Shown here piece after piece: positions 36,392-44,791 of a stretch of DNA of 64,000 nucleotides. Every line of letters starts with the position of its first letter. Positions within the stretch are counted from its first letter, which is position 1. The stretch is taken from positions 1,104,820 through 1,168,819 of the forward strand of contig NZ_CP025999.1 of the NCBI RefSeq assembly GCF_003086695.1. The letters run 5' to 3'. The notes under the pieces are model-generated. The model was not told the origin of the DNA. It saw only the letters and a program-made list of their open reading frames with translations, and did no database searches. A program made the translations under genes and the position numbers. Source of the DNA: Stenotrophomonas sp. SAU14A_NAIMI4_8. GTDB lineage: Bacteria > Pseudomonadota > Gammaproteobacteria > Xanthomonadales > Xanthomonadaceae.

Positions 36392-38410
36392 ATGAGCCTG
36401 CGCGCGATGATGGGCGTGGGCCGCCTGCTGCCGGCCGTGCTGGCCACGGTCCTGCTGCTGGGCAGCAGTGGCTGCGCGATGGTGACGGTGAAGCAGGTCG
36501 CGTCCAGCGACTCGCTGGTGAACAAGCGTTCGGATGTGCTGAACACCGGCAAGCTCAGCCCGGCTTCGCGAGAAACGCTGAGTGCGGCCGGTCTGGACGA
36601 AGCGCAGTGCGAAAAGGATTTCCTGGTCTGCCGCAGCACCTTGCTGATGACCGACGACCTGAACGTCGAGCAGCGGTTGTCCACGTTGTCCGAACTGTGG
36701 GTGAAGGCCGCGCTGGCGCTGACCCCGAAGAAGCACGTGCAGGGCGAACCGCCGATGAGCGATGCCGCGCTGGATGCCTGGCTGGAAGCGGCGCGCTACG
36801 GCTATGCCTATCTGTTCCACAGCGGTCGCTCGCCGTCGGATCGCGCGTTCGAGGATCGCCAGACCCAGGTGCGCGATTACTACAACTACGCCGCCGAGAA
36901 AGCGGCCGTGGTGCTGTTCACCCGTGCGCGCGCGGCGGCGCTGGCCGGCGAGGACTACACCCAGCCGTTGTCGGCCGGCAGTTGGACGCTGGCCTCGAAC
37001 TATGGCCAGTTGCAGCTGAAGAGCATTCCCGCGCAGCTGGTGCCGGCCGGCTCGGTCAGCTTCGTCGGCCTGCGCAGCACCTACCGCCGTGATGGCTTCG
37101 GTGCCGAACTGGTGATGGTGATGGACCCGCCGAAGCTGGTGGCGCCGGTGATCGCCGGCGACGGCCCGAAGGTGCAGGGCAGCGACAGCGGCGCTGGAGC
37201 ATCGACGCCCCGCCGCGGGCGCGATGCCGACGTGCCGGTGTTCAGCGAGATGTCGGCGATCAACGTGACCGCGCTGCTGCGCTTCCAGGGCGAAACGCTG
37301 GACGATGTGATGCGCACGCGGCGGGTGGAGCTGGATGCCTATTCGCCGGAAGCCACCGAACGCATCACCCTGCACGGCGAAAGCGTGCCGCTGGCCGGTA
37401 ACTTCACCGCTGCCTATGGCCTGTGGCTGGCGCAGAGCGGCTTTGCCACGCAGTCGCTGCGTACCCTGTTCGGCCTGAGCGAAGGCATCGGCGAACCGCA
37501 CATCTACCTGATGCAGCCGTGGGACCCGAACCGCCGCATCATCTTCATGCTGCACGGCCTGGCCAGCAGCCCGGAAGCCTGGGTGAACCTGGCCAACGAG
37601 ATCATGGGCGACCCCGAGCTGCGCAGCCAGTTCCAGGTGTGGCAGGTCTACTACCCGACCAATGCGCCGATTGCACTGAACCGCTACGAGATCGCCACCG
37701 CATTCAACGATACGTTGAAGCATTTCGACCCGCAGGGCAGCGCGCCGGCGTCGAAGGACATGGTCTACATCGGCCACAGCATGGGCGGCGTGCTGGCGCG
37801 GCTGCTGGTCAGCGATTCCGGTGAAGTGCTGTGGGACGATCTGCTGGCCAGCTATGAACTGAAGGGCGAACGCCTCAAGCGCGTGCAGGCCAAGCTGGGC
37901 CCGCTGCTGCACTTCAAGGCGCAGCCCAATGTCGAGCGCGCGATCTTCATTGCCGCTCCCCACCAGGGCACCGATATTGCCGGCAACAAGCTGGGCCGGC
38001 TGATTGGCCGGCTGGTGCGGTTGCCGCTGACCATCCTGGGCAAGTTCGAAGACGTGTTCCTGGCCTTGGCGCAGGCCGAGCAGCAGGTCGATGGCACCGC
38101 CAAGCCGAAGATTCCCAACAGCATCGACAACCTGAAGGCCAGCGACCCGTTCGTGAAGGCCGCCGCGCACCTGCCGATCGAGGCGGGCCTGAAGTACCAC
38201 TCGATCATTGCCCAGCGCAAACCGGAACTGCCGTTGCAGCAGTCCGACGATGGGCTGGTGCCCTACTGGAGCGCGCACCTGCCGGGCGCGCTGTCGGAAA
38301 AGGTGATCATTTCCGGCCACAGCGTGCAGGAAACACCGCAGGCGGTGCTGGAAGTGCGGCGCATCCTGCACCAGGACATCGATGACGTGGGGGCTGTTGT
38401 TCGACCTTGA
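36392..38410 (+). CDS. Lipoprotein alpha/beta hydrolase
   Basis: A 672-residue predicted lipoprotein. The signal ends with a lipobox SSGC near residue 28. The C-terminal half (about residues 385-640) is an alpha/beta hydrolase of the lipase type: the oxyanion segment IFMLHGLASSPEAW near residue 387, nucleophile Ser in GHSMGGVLAR near residue 462, and a His in ISGHSVQET near the end. The N-terminal ~360 residues are an extra domain of unknown fold. It is encoded two bases after the DUF4105 gene. An esterase or phospholipase acting in the periplasm or outer membrane is likely; the substrate is unknown. Confidence 0.88.
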   Translation: MSLRAMMGVGRLLPAVLATVLLLGSSGCAMVTVKQVASSDSLVNKRSDVLNTGKLSPASRETLSAAGLDEAQCEKDFLVCRSTLLMTDDLNVEQRLSTLSELWVKAALALTPKKHVQGEPPMSDAALDAWLEAARYGYAYLFHSGRSPSDRAFEDRQTQVRDYYNYAAEKAAVVLFTRARAAALAGEDYTQPLSAGSWTLASNYGQLQLKSIPAQLVPAGSVSFVGLRSTYRRDGFGAELVMVMDPPKLVAPVIAGDGPKVQGSDSGAGASTPRRGRDADVPVFSEMSAINVTALLRFQGETLDDVMRTRRVELDAYSPEATERITLHGESVPLAGNFTAAYGLWLAQSGFATQSLRTLFGLSEGIGEPHIYLMQPWDPNRRIIFMLHGLASSPEAWVNLANEIMGDPELRSQFQVWQVYYPTNAPIALNRYEIATAFNDTLKHFDPQGSAPASKDMVYIGHSMGGVLARLLVSDSGEVLWDDLLASYELKGERLKRVQAKLGPLLHFKAQPNVERAIFIAAPHQGTDIAGNKLGRLIGRLVRLPLTILGKFEDVFLALAQAEQQVDGTAKPKIPNSIDNLKASDPFVKAAAHLPIEAGLKYHSIIAQRKPELPLQQSDDGLVPYWSAHLPGALSEKVIISGHSVQETPQAVLEVRRILHQDIDDVGAVVRP

Positions 38411-38415
38411 TTGTC

Positions 38416-38493
38416 GGGGTCAGAGCCGTTCTCTGCGAGAACGGATCCGACCCCGGGGTCGGATCCCTTTCCATGGGAAAGGGCTCTGACCCC
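38416..38493. repeat. GGGGTC palindromes, copies 2 and 3, head-to-head
   Basis: Copy 2 (38416-38454) and copy 3 (38455-38493) are abutting and in opposite orientation. Inner stems differ: GTTCTC/GAGAAC in copy 2 and CTTTCC/GGAAAG in copy 3. They lie between convergent genes. Confidence 0.85.
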
Positions 38494-38501
38494 AGGCGCG
38501 C

Positions 38502-39872
38502 CTACACCCGCCGCGCAACCACGGTAGCGAACACGGCCAGGCCGACGGTGATCGCCAGGCACAGCACATAGCCGGTGTGCGGCGCGCTTTCCACGAACAG
38601 GGCGAACAGGGCACCGGACACGGCCAGCGCCGTGGCCACGCACAGTGCTTCGCTCAACTGCAGCGCGGAACTGTTGCGGCCCTGTTCCTGCGGCGCTGAC
38701 AGCGACAGGGTGAGCACCGACAGGCTGGCGTAGATCAGGCCCATGCCGAAACCGGTCAGGGCCCAGCCTGCCAGCGCCAGCAGCAGCGGCACCGCGTTGA
38801 ACAGCACCGCCAGGGTGGCGGCGATGCCCACGCTCATCAGTACCGTGCCCACCCGCAGCAGGCGCTGGCGCGACCAGCCGCGCTGCTGGTGGCCCTGCAG
38901 CCACGAACCGGCGAACCAGCCCAGCGCACCCAGGCTGAGCACCGCACCGGCCCAACTGGGCGAGAGCCCGCGCTCGCGTTGCAGCAGCAGCGGCAGGTAC
39001 GCCTCGCAGGCGAAGAAGGCCGATGCGGCGACGCCGCGCAGCGCGATCACGCTGGGCAGGCCGCGGCGCAGTGCCAGGGTGCCGTTGGGCAACAGCCTGC
39101 GCGCACACCACAGCAATGCGATCACCGCCACGATCATGCAGGCCGCGGCCACGCCGCCGTGCTGCTGGCCGCCCACGTACAACAACAGGGCAGCCAACGC
39201 CGCGCCGCCCGCCCAGCGCACGCGGTCGTCCGGCTGCTCCGCGGCCGCAGGGGCTGAAACGCGCGCCGGACCGGCCAGGGCCGGCCGCAGCATCAGCGCC
39301 GCCGGCACCGCCAGCAATGGCACCAGCAGGAATACCCAGCGCCAGCCCAGGTGCTGCACGATCAAGCCACTGATCGCCGGTCCCACCAGCGACGGCACGA
39401 CCCAGCCGGCGGAAAACGCGGCGAACACTTTCGGCCGCAGCGTTTCGGAATAGTGGCGGCCGACCATCACATACAGCGCCACCGAGATGGCGCCGCTGCC
39501 CAGCCCCTGCAGCAGGCGGCCAGCCACCAGCATGCCCATGCGCGTGGCCAGCCCGGCCAGCAGCAGGCCCAGCAGGAAGCTGGCCAGGCCCCACCACAGT
39601 GGGCGGGCGGGGCCGTCGCGGTCGGCCCAGCGTCCGGCCACGGTCATGCCGACCACGCTGGTGGCCAGCGTTCCGCCAAAGGCCAGTGCATACAGGCGCA
39701 GGCCGTCCAGCGCCTCGGCCACGGTGGGCATGGCCGCTGCCACGGCCAGCGCCTCGAAGGCCAGCAATGCAACCAGTACCACCATGCCCACGGTGGTGGC
39801 GCGGTGGGCAGGGGACAGAATGGAATCGGCCACGGGCGCTTGCGCCGTGGCCGCAGGGGAGTTGGTGTTCAT
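38502..39872 (-). CDS. MFS transporter under SoxR-type promoter
   Basis: A 456-residue inner-membrane protein with about 14 hydrophobic helices. The loop motif A appears as AGRWADRDGPARP near residue 81, and GRLLQGLGSGAISVALY near residue 117 is typical of drug-exporting MFS proteins. The ATG at 39872 is preferred over a TTG at 39878. It is divergent from soxR, and a MerR-type promoter (TTGACC, 19-bp spacer, GATGCT) with a SoxR-like palindrome points towards it. A role in exporting redox-active compounds follows by inference. It ends next to the GGGGTC palindrome pair. Confidence 0.9.
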   Translation of the reverse strand: MNTNSPAATAQAPVADSILSPAHRATTVGMVVLVALLAFEALAVAAAMPTVAEALDGLRLYALAFGGTLATSVVGMTVAGRWADRDGPARPLWWGLASFLLGLLLAGLATRMGMLVAGRLLQGLGSGAISVALYVMVGRHYSETLRPKVFAAFSAGWVVPSLVGPAISGLIVQHLGWRWVFLLVPLLAVPAALMLRPALAGPARVSAPAAAEQPDDRVRWAGGAALAALLLYVGGQQHGGVAAACMIVAVIALLWCARRLLPNGTLALRRGLPSVIALRGVAASAFFACEAYLPLLLQRERGLSPSWAGAVLSLGALGWFAGSWLQGHQQRGWSRQRLLRVGTVLMSVGIAATLAVLFNAVPLLLALAGWALTGFGMGLIYASLSVLTLSLSAPQEQGRNSSALQLSEALCVATALAVSGALFALFVESAPHTGYVLCLAITVGLAVFATVVARRV

Positions 39873-39920
39873 CGGCAAACGATAGCAGTGCGGCGCTTGT
39901 GTTCACGCTGCGGAAGCGCC

Positions 39921-39951
39921 AGCATCGCACCTGAACCAAGGTTGAGGTCAA
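39921..39951 (-). promoter_or_regulatory. SoxR-type promoter and operator of the MFS gene
   Basis: On the minus strand TTGACC (39946-39951) and GATGCT (39921-39926) are separated by 19 bp, the long spacer typical of MerR-family activated promoters. The spacer region holds the near-palindrome CCTGAACC AA GGTTGAGG (39930-39947), which shares its CCT and TTGAGG ends with the E. coli soxS SoxR box. Confidence 0.7.
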
Positions 39952-39954
39952 GCG

Positions 39955-40389
39955 ATGGCGGAATCGGAACTGGCGGTGGGCGAGGTGGCGCGACGCAGCG
40001 GCGTGGCGGTGTCGGCGCTGCACTTCTACGAGCGCAAGGGGCTGATCAGCAGCCTGCGCACCGCGGGCAACCAGCGCCGCTACGCGCGTGATGTGCTGCG
40101 CCGGCTGGCGGTCATTCGCGTGGCGCAGCGGGTGGGCATGCCGTTGGAAGCGGTGGCGCGCGCGTTCGAGACCCTGCCGCAGGGGCGCGCGCCGACCAAG
40201 GCCGATTGGGCGCGACTGTCGGCGCGCTGGCAGCAGGAGCTGGAAGAACGCATCCACATGTTGCAGCTGCTGCGCGATGAACTGACCGGCTGCATCGGCT
40301 GCGGTTGCCTGTCGTTGAAGCGCTGCCGGCTGGCCAACCCGGACGATGTGCTGGGCCAGCGCGGCGATGGCCCCATGCGCTGGGGCTGA
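39955..40389 (+). CDS. soxR: Redox-sensing transcriptional activator SoxR
   Basis: A 144-residue MerR-family regulator. The N-terminal winged helix is in residues 5-72 ([23 protein letters not shown] region). The [2Fe-2S] cluster is bound by Cys113, Cys116, Cys118 and Cys124 ([12 protein letters not shown]), with the same spacing as E. coli SoxR. SoxR senses redox-cycling compounds by oxidation of the cluster and then activates a promoter with a long spacer. No soxS is adjacent, as expected outside enterics, where SoxR directly controls exporters and oxidoreductases. The divergent MFS gene is the likely target. Confidence 0.96.
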   Translation: MAESELAVGEVARRSGVAVSALHFYERKGLISSLRTAGNQRRYARDVLRRLAVIRVAQRVGMPLEAVARAFETLPQGRAPTKADWARLSARWQQELEERIHMLQLLRDELTGCIGCGCLSLKRCRLANPDDVLGQRGDGPMRWG

Positions 40390-40406
40390 TCCGTTGCTGG
40401 CAGCGC

Positions 40407-41009
40407 CTACCAGACGGTGAGCGTCTCGCCGCTCTGGATGCCTTCCACCGCGCGCTGGAAGGCCAGCGCGGCGCGCTGCGCGGTCACCGCTTCAAAGCCC
40501 GGGAAATACGGCCCGTAGGCCTCCATCGATTCCACCAGCACGTTCGGGCTGACCACGTTGATGCGCAGCCCGCGTGGCAGCAGTTCCAGTGCGGCCGCAC
40601 GCACGAAGCCTTCCAGCGCCTGGTTCACCGCGGTCGCGTTGGCGCCGTCGCGGATCGGCTGCGCGCTGACAATGCCGCTGGTCAGGGTGATCGAGCCGCC
40701 TGCAGGCAGGTGATGCTGGGCGGCCAAGGCCAACCGCACCTGGCCCAGCAGCTTGTCCTGCAGGCCGCTGTTGAACTGGGCGGCGGTCATGCTCTGCAGT
40801 GGGCCGAAGTGCAGCTTGCCGGCGGTGGAGATCACCGCATCCAGCGGGCCGCTCTGCGCGAACAGCTCGGCCACGCTGCGGTCATCGGTCAGGTCCACGC
40901 GCAGGCTGCCGCTGTTGCGGCCGGCGGTGATGATCTGGTGCTGCTGGCCCAGGTGGCGGGCGACGGCCTGGCCCAGCGCACCGCTGGCACCGACGAGCAG
41001 GATCTTCAT
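40407..41009 (-). CDS. SDR-fold protein lacking the usual catalytic Tyr-Lys
   Basis: A 200-residue Rossmann protein. The nucleotide motif GASGALG lies at residues 7-13, and a Ser in TLTSGIVS stands near residue 111. Where SDRs carry Tyr-x3-Lys the sequence reads GANATAVNQALEGF, so the pair is absent. It could still bind NAD(P) but may not catalyse the usual reaction. The gene is divergent from a LysR regulator, which probably controls it, and ends close to soxR in a convergent arrangement. Confidence 0.82.
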   Translation of the reverse strand: MKILLVGASGALGQAVARHLGQQHQIITAGRNSGSLRVDLTDDRSVAELFAQSGPLDAVISTAGKLHFGPLQSMTAAQFNSGLQDKLLGQVRLALAAQHHLPAGGSITLTSGIVSAQPIRDGANATAVNQALEGFVRAAALELLPRGLRINVVSPNVLVESMEAYGPYFPGFEAVTAQRAALAFQRAVEGIQSGETLTVW

Positions 41010-41053
41010 GGCGACTCCAAGGCGAAGAGGTGAGGCGGCCAGTCTGCGCCGGG

Positions 41054-41100
41054 TACCAAGGGTTTGGTAAGGTGGAAAAGGTTCGCTGATTGCTAATCAG
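41054..41100. promoter_or_regulatory. Candidate LysR operator region
   Basis: Two perfect inverted repeats lie between the divergent SDR and LysR genes: TACCAA-GGGT-TTGGTA (41054-41069) and CTGATT-GCT-AATCAG (41086-41100). Position and symmetry fit sites for the LysR protein. Confidence 0.5.
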
Positions 41101-41109
41101 GAGTTTGCA

Positions 41110-41982
41110 ATGGATCTGTTGCGCTGCATGCAGGCGTTCGTGGCCGTGGCCGACCATGGCAGCTTTTCCGCCGCCGCCGAACACCTGCAGGTCTCGGCGG
41201 TGATGGTGGGCAAGTACATCCAGCAGCTGGAGGCACACCTGGGCAGCGCGCTGCTGCAGCGGAACACCCGCCGCCAGCGGCTGACCGACGCCGGCGTTAC
41301 CTATCTGGCCGCTTGCCGGCAGGTGCAGGAGCAGGTGCTGCAGGCCGAGGCCGACGTGGCGGGCCTGCAGCGGCAGCCACGTGGCCTGCTGCGCATCAGC
41401 GCGCCCACCACCTGGGGCAGCTGCGTGCTGGCGCCGCTGCTGGCCGGGTTGCTGCGCGCACAGCCGGAACTGAACATCGAGCTGGACCTGAGCAACCGCC
41501 GCGTGGACCTGATCGAAGACGGCTTCGATGCGGCGATCCGGGTCGGCCCGCTGCCCTCACAGGAACTGGTGGCGCGCCCGCTGCCACCGTATGCGATGAG
41601 CCTGTGCGCGGCACCGGCCTATCTGCGCCGTCGCGGCACACCGCGCACGCCGGCCGATCTGGCCGGGCATGACTGCCTGAGCCACCTGGCCTGGCGCGGC
41701 GGCCATGGCTGGCAGCTGGCCAACGGCGAACAGGTGGACTGGGAAGCGCGCTTGAGCAGCAATGATGGCCTGGCCTTGCGCGAGGCCGCAGTGGCCGGCG
41801 CGGGCCTGGTCCTGCAGCCGACGGCGCTGCTGGCTGCGGAGATCGCCGCGGGGCGGCTGAAGCCGGTGCTGCGCGACTATCTTCCCGAGCCACGGCCGAT
41901 GCACCTGATCTATCTGCCCGACCGCAGGCCCAGGCCGCGATTGCAGTGCTTCGTGGAGTACGTGATGGAACAGCTGGGGTAG
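41110..41982 (+). CDS. LysR-family transcriptional regulator, divergent from SDR
   Basis: A 290-residue regulator of the AaeR/CrgA-like group. The helix-turn-helix is in residues 15-37 (SFSAAAEHLQVSAVMVGKYI region). The effector-binding domain begins near residue 92 with LLRISAPTTWGSC, where the first Cys could be an effector contact. It is divergent from the SDR gene with 100 bp between the starts; two inverted repeats there could be its sites. It converges on proC across a GGGGTC palindrome. Confidence 0.92.
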   Translation: MDLLRCMQAFVAVADHGSFSAAAEHLQVSAVMVGKYIQQLEAHLGSALLQRNTRRQRLTDAGVTYLAACRQVQEQVLQAEADVAGLQRQPRGLLRISAPTTWGSCVLAPLLAGLLRAQPELNIELDLSNRRVDLIEDGFDAAIRVGPLPSQELVARPLPPYAMSLCAAPAYLRRRGTPRTPADLAGHDCLSHLAWRGGHGWQLANGEQVDWEARLSSNDGLALREAAVAGAGLVLQPTALLAAEIAAGRLKPVLRDYLPEPRPMHLIYLPDRRPRPRLQCFVEYVMEQLG

Positions 41983-41992
41983 TTCAGGGTCA

Positions 41993-42032
41993 GGGGTCAG
42001 AGCCCTTTGCTGGCGCAAAGGGATCTGACCCC
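41993..42032. repeat. GGGGTC palindrome, copy 4
   Basis: Outer arms GGGGTCAGAGCCC and GGGATCTGACCCC, inner stem TTTG/CAAA around CTGG. A G opposite A mismatch stands at the same point as in the other copies. It lies between the convergent LysR and proC genes. Confidence 0.85.
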
Positions 42033-42051
42033 ACATCCACGCACCTTGGGC

Positions 42052-42873
42052 TCAATCGTTGGCGGCAGACAATTCCTGCCCACGTTGCTGTGCGGCGCGC
42101 AGTGCCTTGCCGACCAGCCGTTCAAACCCATCGGCCTGGAAGCTTTCGATCGCGGCCTGGGTGGTGCCGTTGGGCGAGGTGACCCGGCGCCGCAGTTCGG
42201 CCGGGCTCTCGCCGGCTTCGTCCAGCATGCGCGAGGCGCCCAGCAGGGTCTGCACCACCAGCGTGCGCGCGGCTTCGGCTGGCAGGCCCTGGGCAATACC
42301 GGCCGCTTCCATCGCTTCTGCAAGCAGGAACACATAGGCCGGGCCGCTGCCGGAGACGGCGGTGACCGAATCCATCAGCGCTTCATCGTCGATCCACACC
42401 GTGCGCCCGGCGCTGGCCAGGACCTGGTCGGCCTGGGCCTGCTGCTGCGCGCTGACCGCGGCGGTGGCAAACAGCCCCGTCACGCCGGCGCCGAGCAGGG
42501 CAGGGGTGTTGGGCATTGCGCGCACCACCGGCAGGGCGCCGCCCAGCCAGCGCTGCAGCTGCGTGCTGGTGATGCCGGCGGCGATCGATACGACCAGTGG
42601 TTGTTGCTGCTGTGCCAGCGCCTGCAGGCTCTGGCAGACCCCGCGCAGTACCTGCGGCTTCACCGCCAGCAGCCACACGCTGCCCTGTGCGGCCGCATCG
42701 GCGGCGTTGTCGTGGGTCTGCACGCCGAAATCATCGGCCAGCGCCTGACGCAGTTCAGCCACCGGTTCGGCCACGTGAATGAGCGCAGGTGCCGTGCCCT
42801 GGCGGATCAGCCCGGCGATCAGGCTGCGCGCCATGTTGCCGCCGCCGATGAAGGTGATGGATGCCGCTGCCAT
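42052..42873 (-). CDS. proC: Pyrroline-5-carboxylate reductase
   Basis: ProC carries out the last step of proline synthesis, reducing pyrroline-5-carboxylate with NAD(P)H. It has 273 residues. The dinucleotide motif GGGNMARSLI lies near residues 10-19, VKPQVL near 71, and the signature of the C-terminal dimerisation domain is visible as TAVSGSGPAYVF near residue 169 and TSPNGTTQAAI near residue 237. It is followed upstream by yggS on the same strand with a 20-bp gap, a pairing common in gammaproteobacteria. Confidence 0.96.
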   Translation of the reverse strand: MAAASITFIGGGNMARSLIAGLIRQGTAPALIHVAEPVAELRQALADDFGVQTHDNAADAAAQGSVWLLAVKPQVLRGVCQSLQALAQQQQPLVVSIAAGITSTQLQRWLGGALPVVRAMPNTPALLGAGVTGLFATAAVSAQQQAQADQVLASAGRTVWIDDEALMDSVTAVSGSGPAYVFLLAEAMEAAGIAQGLPAEAARTLVVQTLLGASRMLDEAGESPAELRRRVTSPNGTTQAAIESFQADGFERLVGKALRAAQQRGQELSAAND

Positions 42874-42893
42874 GGAACAGTTCTCCTTGCGAA

Positions 42894-43571
42894 TCAGGCC
42901 GGGCGCGGACGCGCGCCGAACAGGGCGGTGCCGATGCGCACCAGGGTGGCGCCTTCGGCGATGGCTTCGGCGTAGTCGCCGCTCATGCCCATCGACAGGG
43001 TGTCCACGTGCGGGTGGCCGGCGGCCAGTGTCTCGAAAAGTGTGCGCATGCGCACGAAAGCTTCACGGCGGCGCGCGGCGTCGGGCCACGGCGCAGGGAT
43101 CGCCATCAGGCCACGCAGGCGCAGCGACGGTTCGGCGGCGATGGCCTGGGCCAGCGCATCCACCTGCTGCGGGCTGCAGCCATGCTTGCTGCCTTCATCG
43201 TCGATGTTGACCTGGATGAGCACGTTCAGCGGCTCGCGCCCGGCCGGCCGATGGCGGGCCAGCGCGGTCACCAGCTTGGCCCGGTCCACGCTCTGCACCC
43301 AGTCGAAATGCGCCGCCACGGCCTCGGCCTTGTTCGACTGCAGGTGGCCGATCAGGTGCCATTCCAGCCGCAGGTCCTGCAGCGCCTGCATCTTGGCCAG
43401 GGCTTCCTGCACGTAGTTCTCGCCGAAGGCCTGCTGGCCCTGTGCGGCCAGCGCGGCCACGGCCTGCGCCGGCTGGGTCTTGGAAACGGCCAGCAGGCGC
43501 GGCGGTGGCCGCCCGGCGGCCTCGGCGGCGTTGTGCAGGTTGCTCAGGATTTCGGGCAGGGGAGTGGGCAC
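42894..43571 (-). CDS. yggS: YggS-type PLP homeostasis protein
   Basis: A 225-residue alanine-racemase-fold protein (PLPHP) that binds pyridoxal phosphate and balances vitamin B6 and amino-acid pools without known catalysis. The PLP Lys stands in LLAVSKTQP near residue 31, and FGENYVQEA, WHLIGHLQSNK, VDDEGSKHG-like and MGMSGDYAEAI segments are family signatures. The start is GTG at 43571. It precedes proC in the same operon and is divergent from pilT, a conserved arrangement in gammaproteobacteria. Confidence 0.95.
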   Translation of the reverse strand: MPTPLPEILSNLHNAAEAAGRPPPRLLAVSKTQPAQAVAALAAQGQQAFGENYVQEALAKMQALQDLRLEWHLIGHLQSNKAEAVAAHFDWVQSVDRAKLVTALARHRPAGREPLNVLIQVNIDDEGSKHGCSPQQVDALAQAIAAEPSLRLRGLMAIPAPWPDAARRREAFVRMRTLFETLAAGHPHVDTLSMGMSGDYAEAIAEGATLVRIGTALFGARPRPA

Positions 43572-43658
43572 GTAACGCGTTCCGGTGTGACAGGAGGCTA
43601 TACTGCCGCCCGGGGAAAGATCCTTCCAGTCGTAGCCGTTATTGGGGAGTAGCCGCTC

Positions 43659-44696
43659 ATGGATATCGCCGAACTGTTGGCGTTTTCCGTAAAGAACAAA
43701 GCGTCCGACCTGCACCTGTCCGCAGGCCTGCCGCCGATGATCCGCGTGGACGGCGATGTTCGCCGGATCAACATTCCAGCCCTGGACCACAAGCAGGTCC
43801 ATGCGCTGGTGTACGACATCATGTCCGACAAGCAGCGCCGCGATTACGAGGAATTCCTCGAGGTGGACTTCTCCTTCGAGATTCCGTCGCTGGCGCGCTT
43901 CCGTGTCAATGCCTTCAACCAGAACCGTGGTGCCGGTGCGGTGTTCCGTACCATTCCCTCGGAAGTGCTGACCCTGGAAGACCTGGCCTGCCCGCCGCTG
44001 TTCCGCGAAGTGATCCAGCAGCCGCAGGGCCTGATCCTGGTGACCGGGCCGACTGGTTCGGGCAAGTCGACCACGCTGGCGGCGATGATCGACCACATCA
44101 ACAAGAACGAATACGGCCATATCCTCACCGTCGAGGATCCGATCGAATTCGTGCACACCTCGCAGAAGTGCCTGATCAACCAGCGCGAAGTGCACCGCGA
44201 TACGCATGGCTTCAACGAAGCACTGCGCTCGGCGCTGCGTGAAGATCCGGACATCATCCTGGTGGGCGAACTTCGCGACCTGGAAACCATCCGCCTGGCG
44301 CTGACCGCTGCGGAAACCGGCCACCTGGTGTTCGGCACGCTGCATACCAGTTCGGCGGCCAAGACCATCGACCGTATCATCGACGTGTTCCCGGCCGGCG
44401 AAAAGCCGATGGTGCGCTCGATGCTGTCCGAGTCGCTGCGCGCGGTCATTTCGCAGGCGCTGCTGAAGAAAGTGGGCGGTGGCCGTACCGCGGCGTGGGA
44501 AATCATGGTCGGCACCCCGGCCATCCGCAACCTGATCCGCGAGGACAAGGTCGCGCAGATGTACTCGGCCATCCAGACCGGCCAGCAGTACGGCATGATG
44601 ACCCTGGACCAGCATCTGCAGGACCTGGTCAAGCGCAGCCTGATCACCCGCAACCAGGCGCGCGAGTACGCCAAGGACAAGCGTCTGTTCGAGTAA
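43659..44696 (+). CDS. pilT: Type IV pilus retraction ATPase PilT
   Basis: PilT is the hexameric ATPase that retracts type IV pili and drives twitching motility and DNA uptake. It has 345 residues. The Walker A motif GPTGSGKST lies near residue 130, an Asp-box and the Walker B motif LVGELRDLET near residue 204, and the AIRNLIREDK motif characteristic of PilT is near residue 288. A TATACT -10 box lies about 55 bases upstream. It is divergent from yggS and followed by pilU after 95 bp. Confidence 0.97.
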   Translation: MDIAELLAFSVKNKASDLHLSAGLPPMIRVDGDVRRINIPALDHKQVHALVYDIMSDKQRRDYEEFLEVDFSFEIPSLARFRVNAFNQNRGAGAVFRTIPSEVLTLEDLACPPLFREVIQQPQGLILVTGPTGSGKSTTLAAMIDHINKNEYGHILTVEDPIEFVHTSQKCLINQREVHRDTHGFNEALRSALREDPDIILVGELRDLETIRLALTAAETGHLVFGTLHTSSAAKTIDRIIDVFPAGEKPMVRSMLSESLRAVISQALLKKVGGGRTAAWEIMVGTPAIRNLIREDKVAQMYSAIQTGQQYGMMTLDQHLQDLVKRSLITRNQAREYAKDKRLFE

Positions 44697-44791
44697 GGAC
44701 GGCTTCGGCGCGGCGGCCCGCACAGGCGGGGCCGCCGCATTGACGTTCCGCCATCGACCGATCTCTGGCACATGCCCATTGGGAGCCCGCC

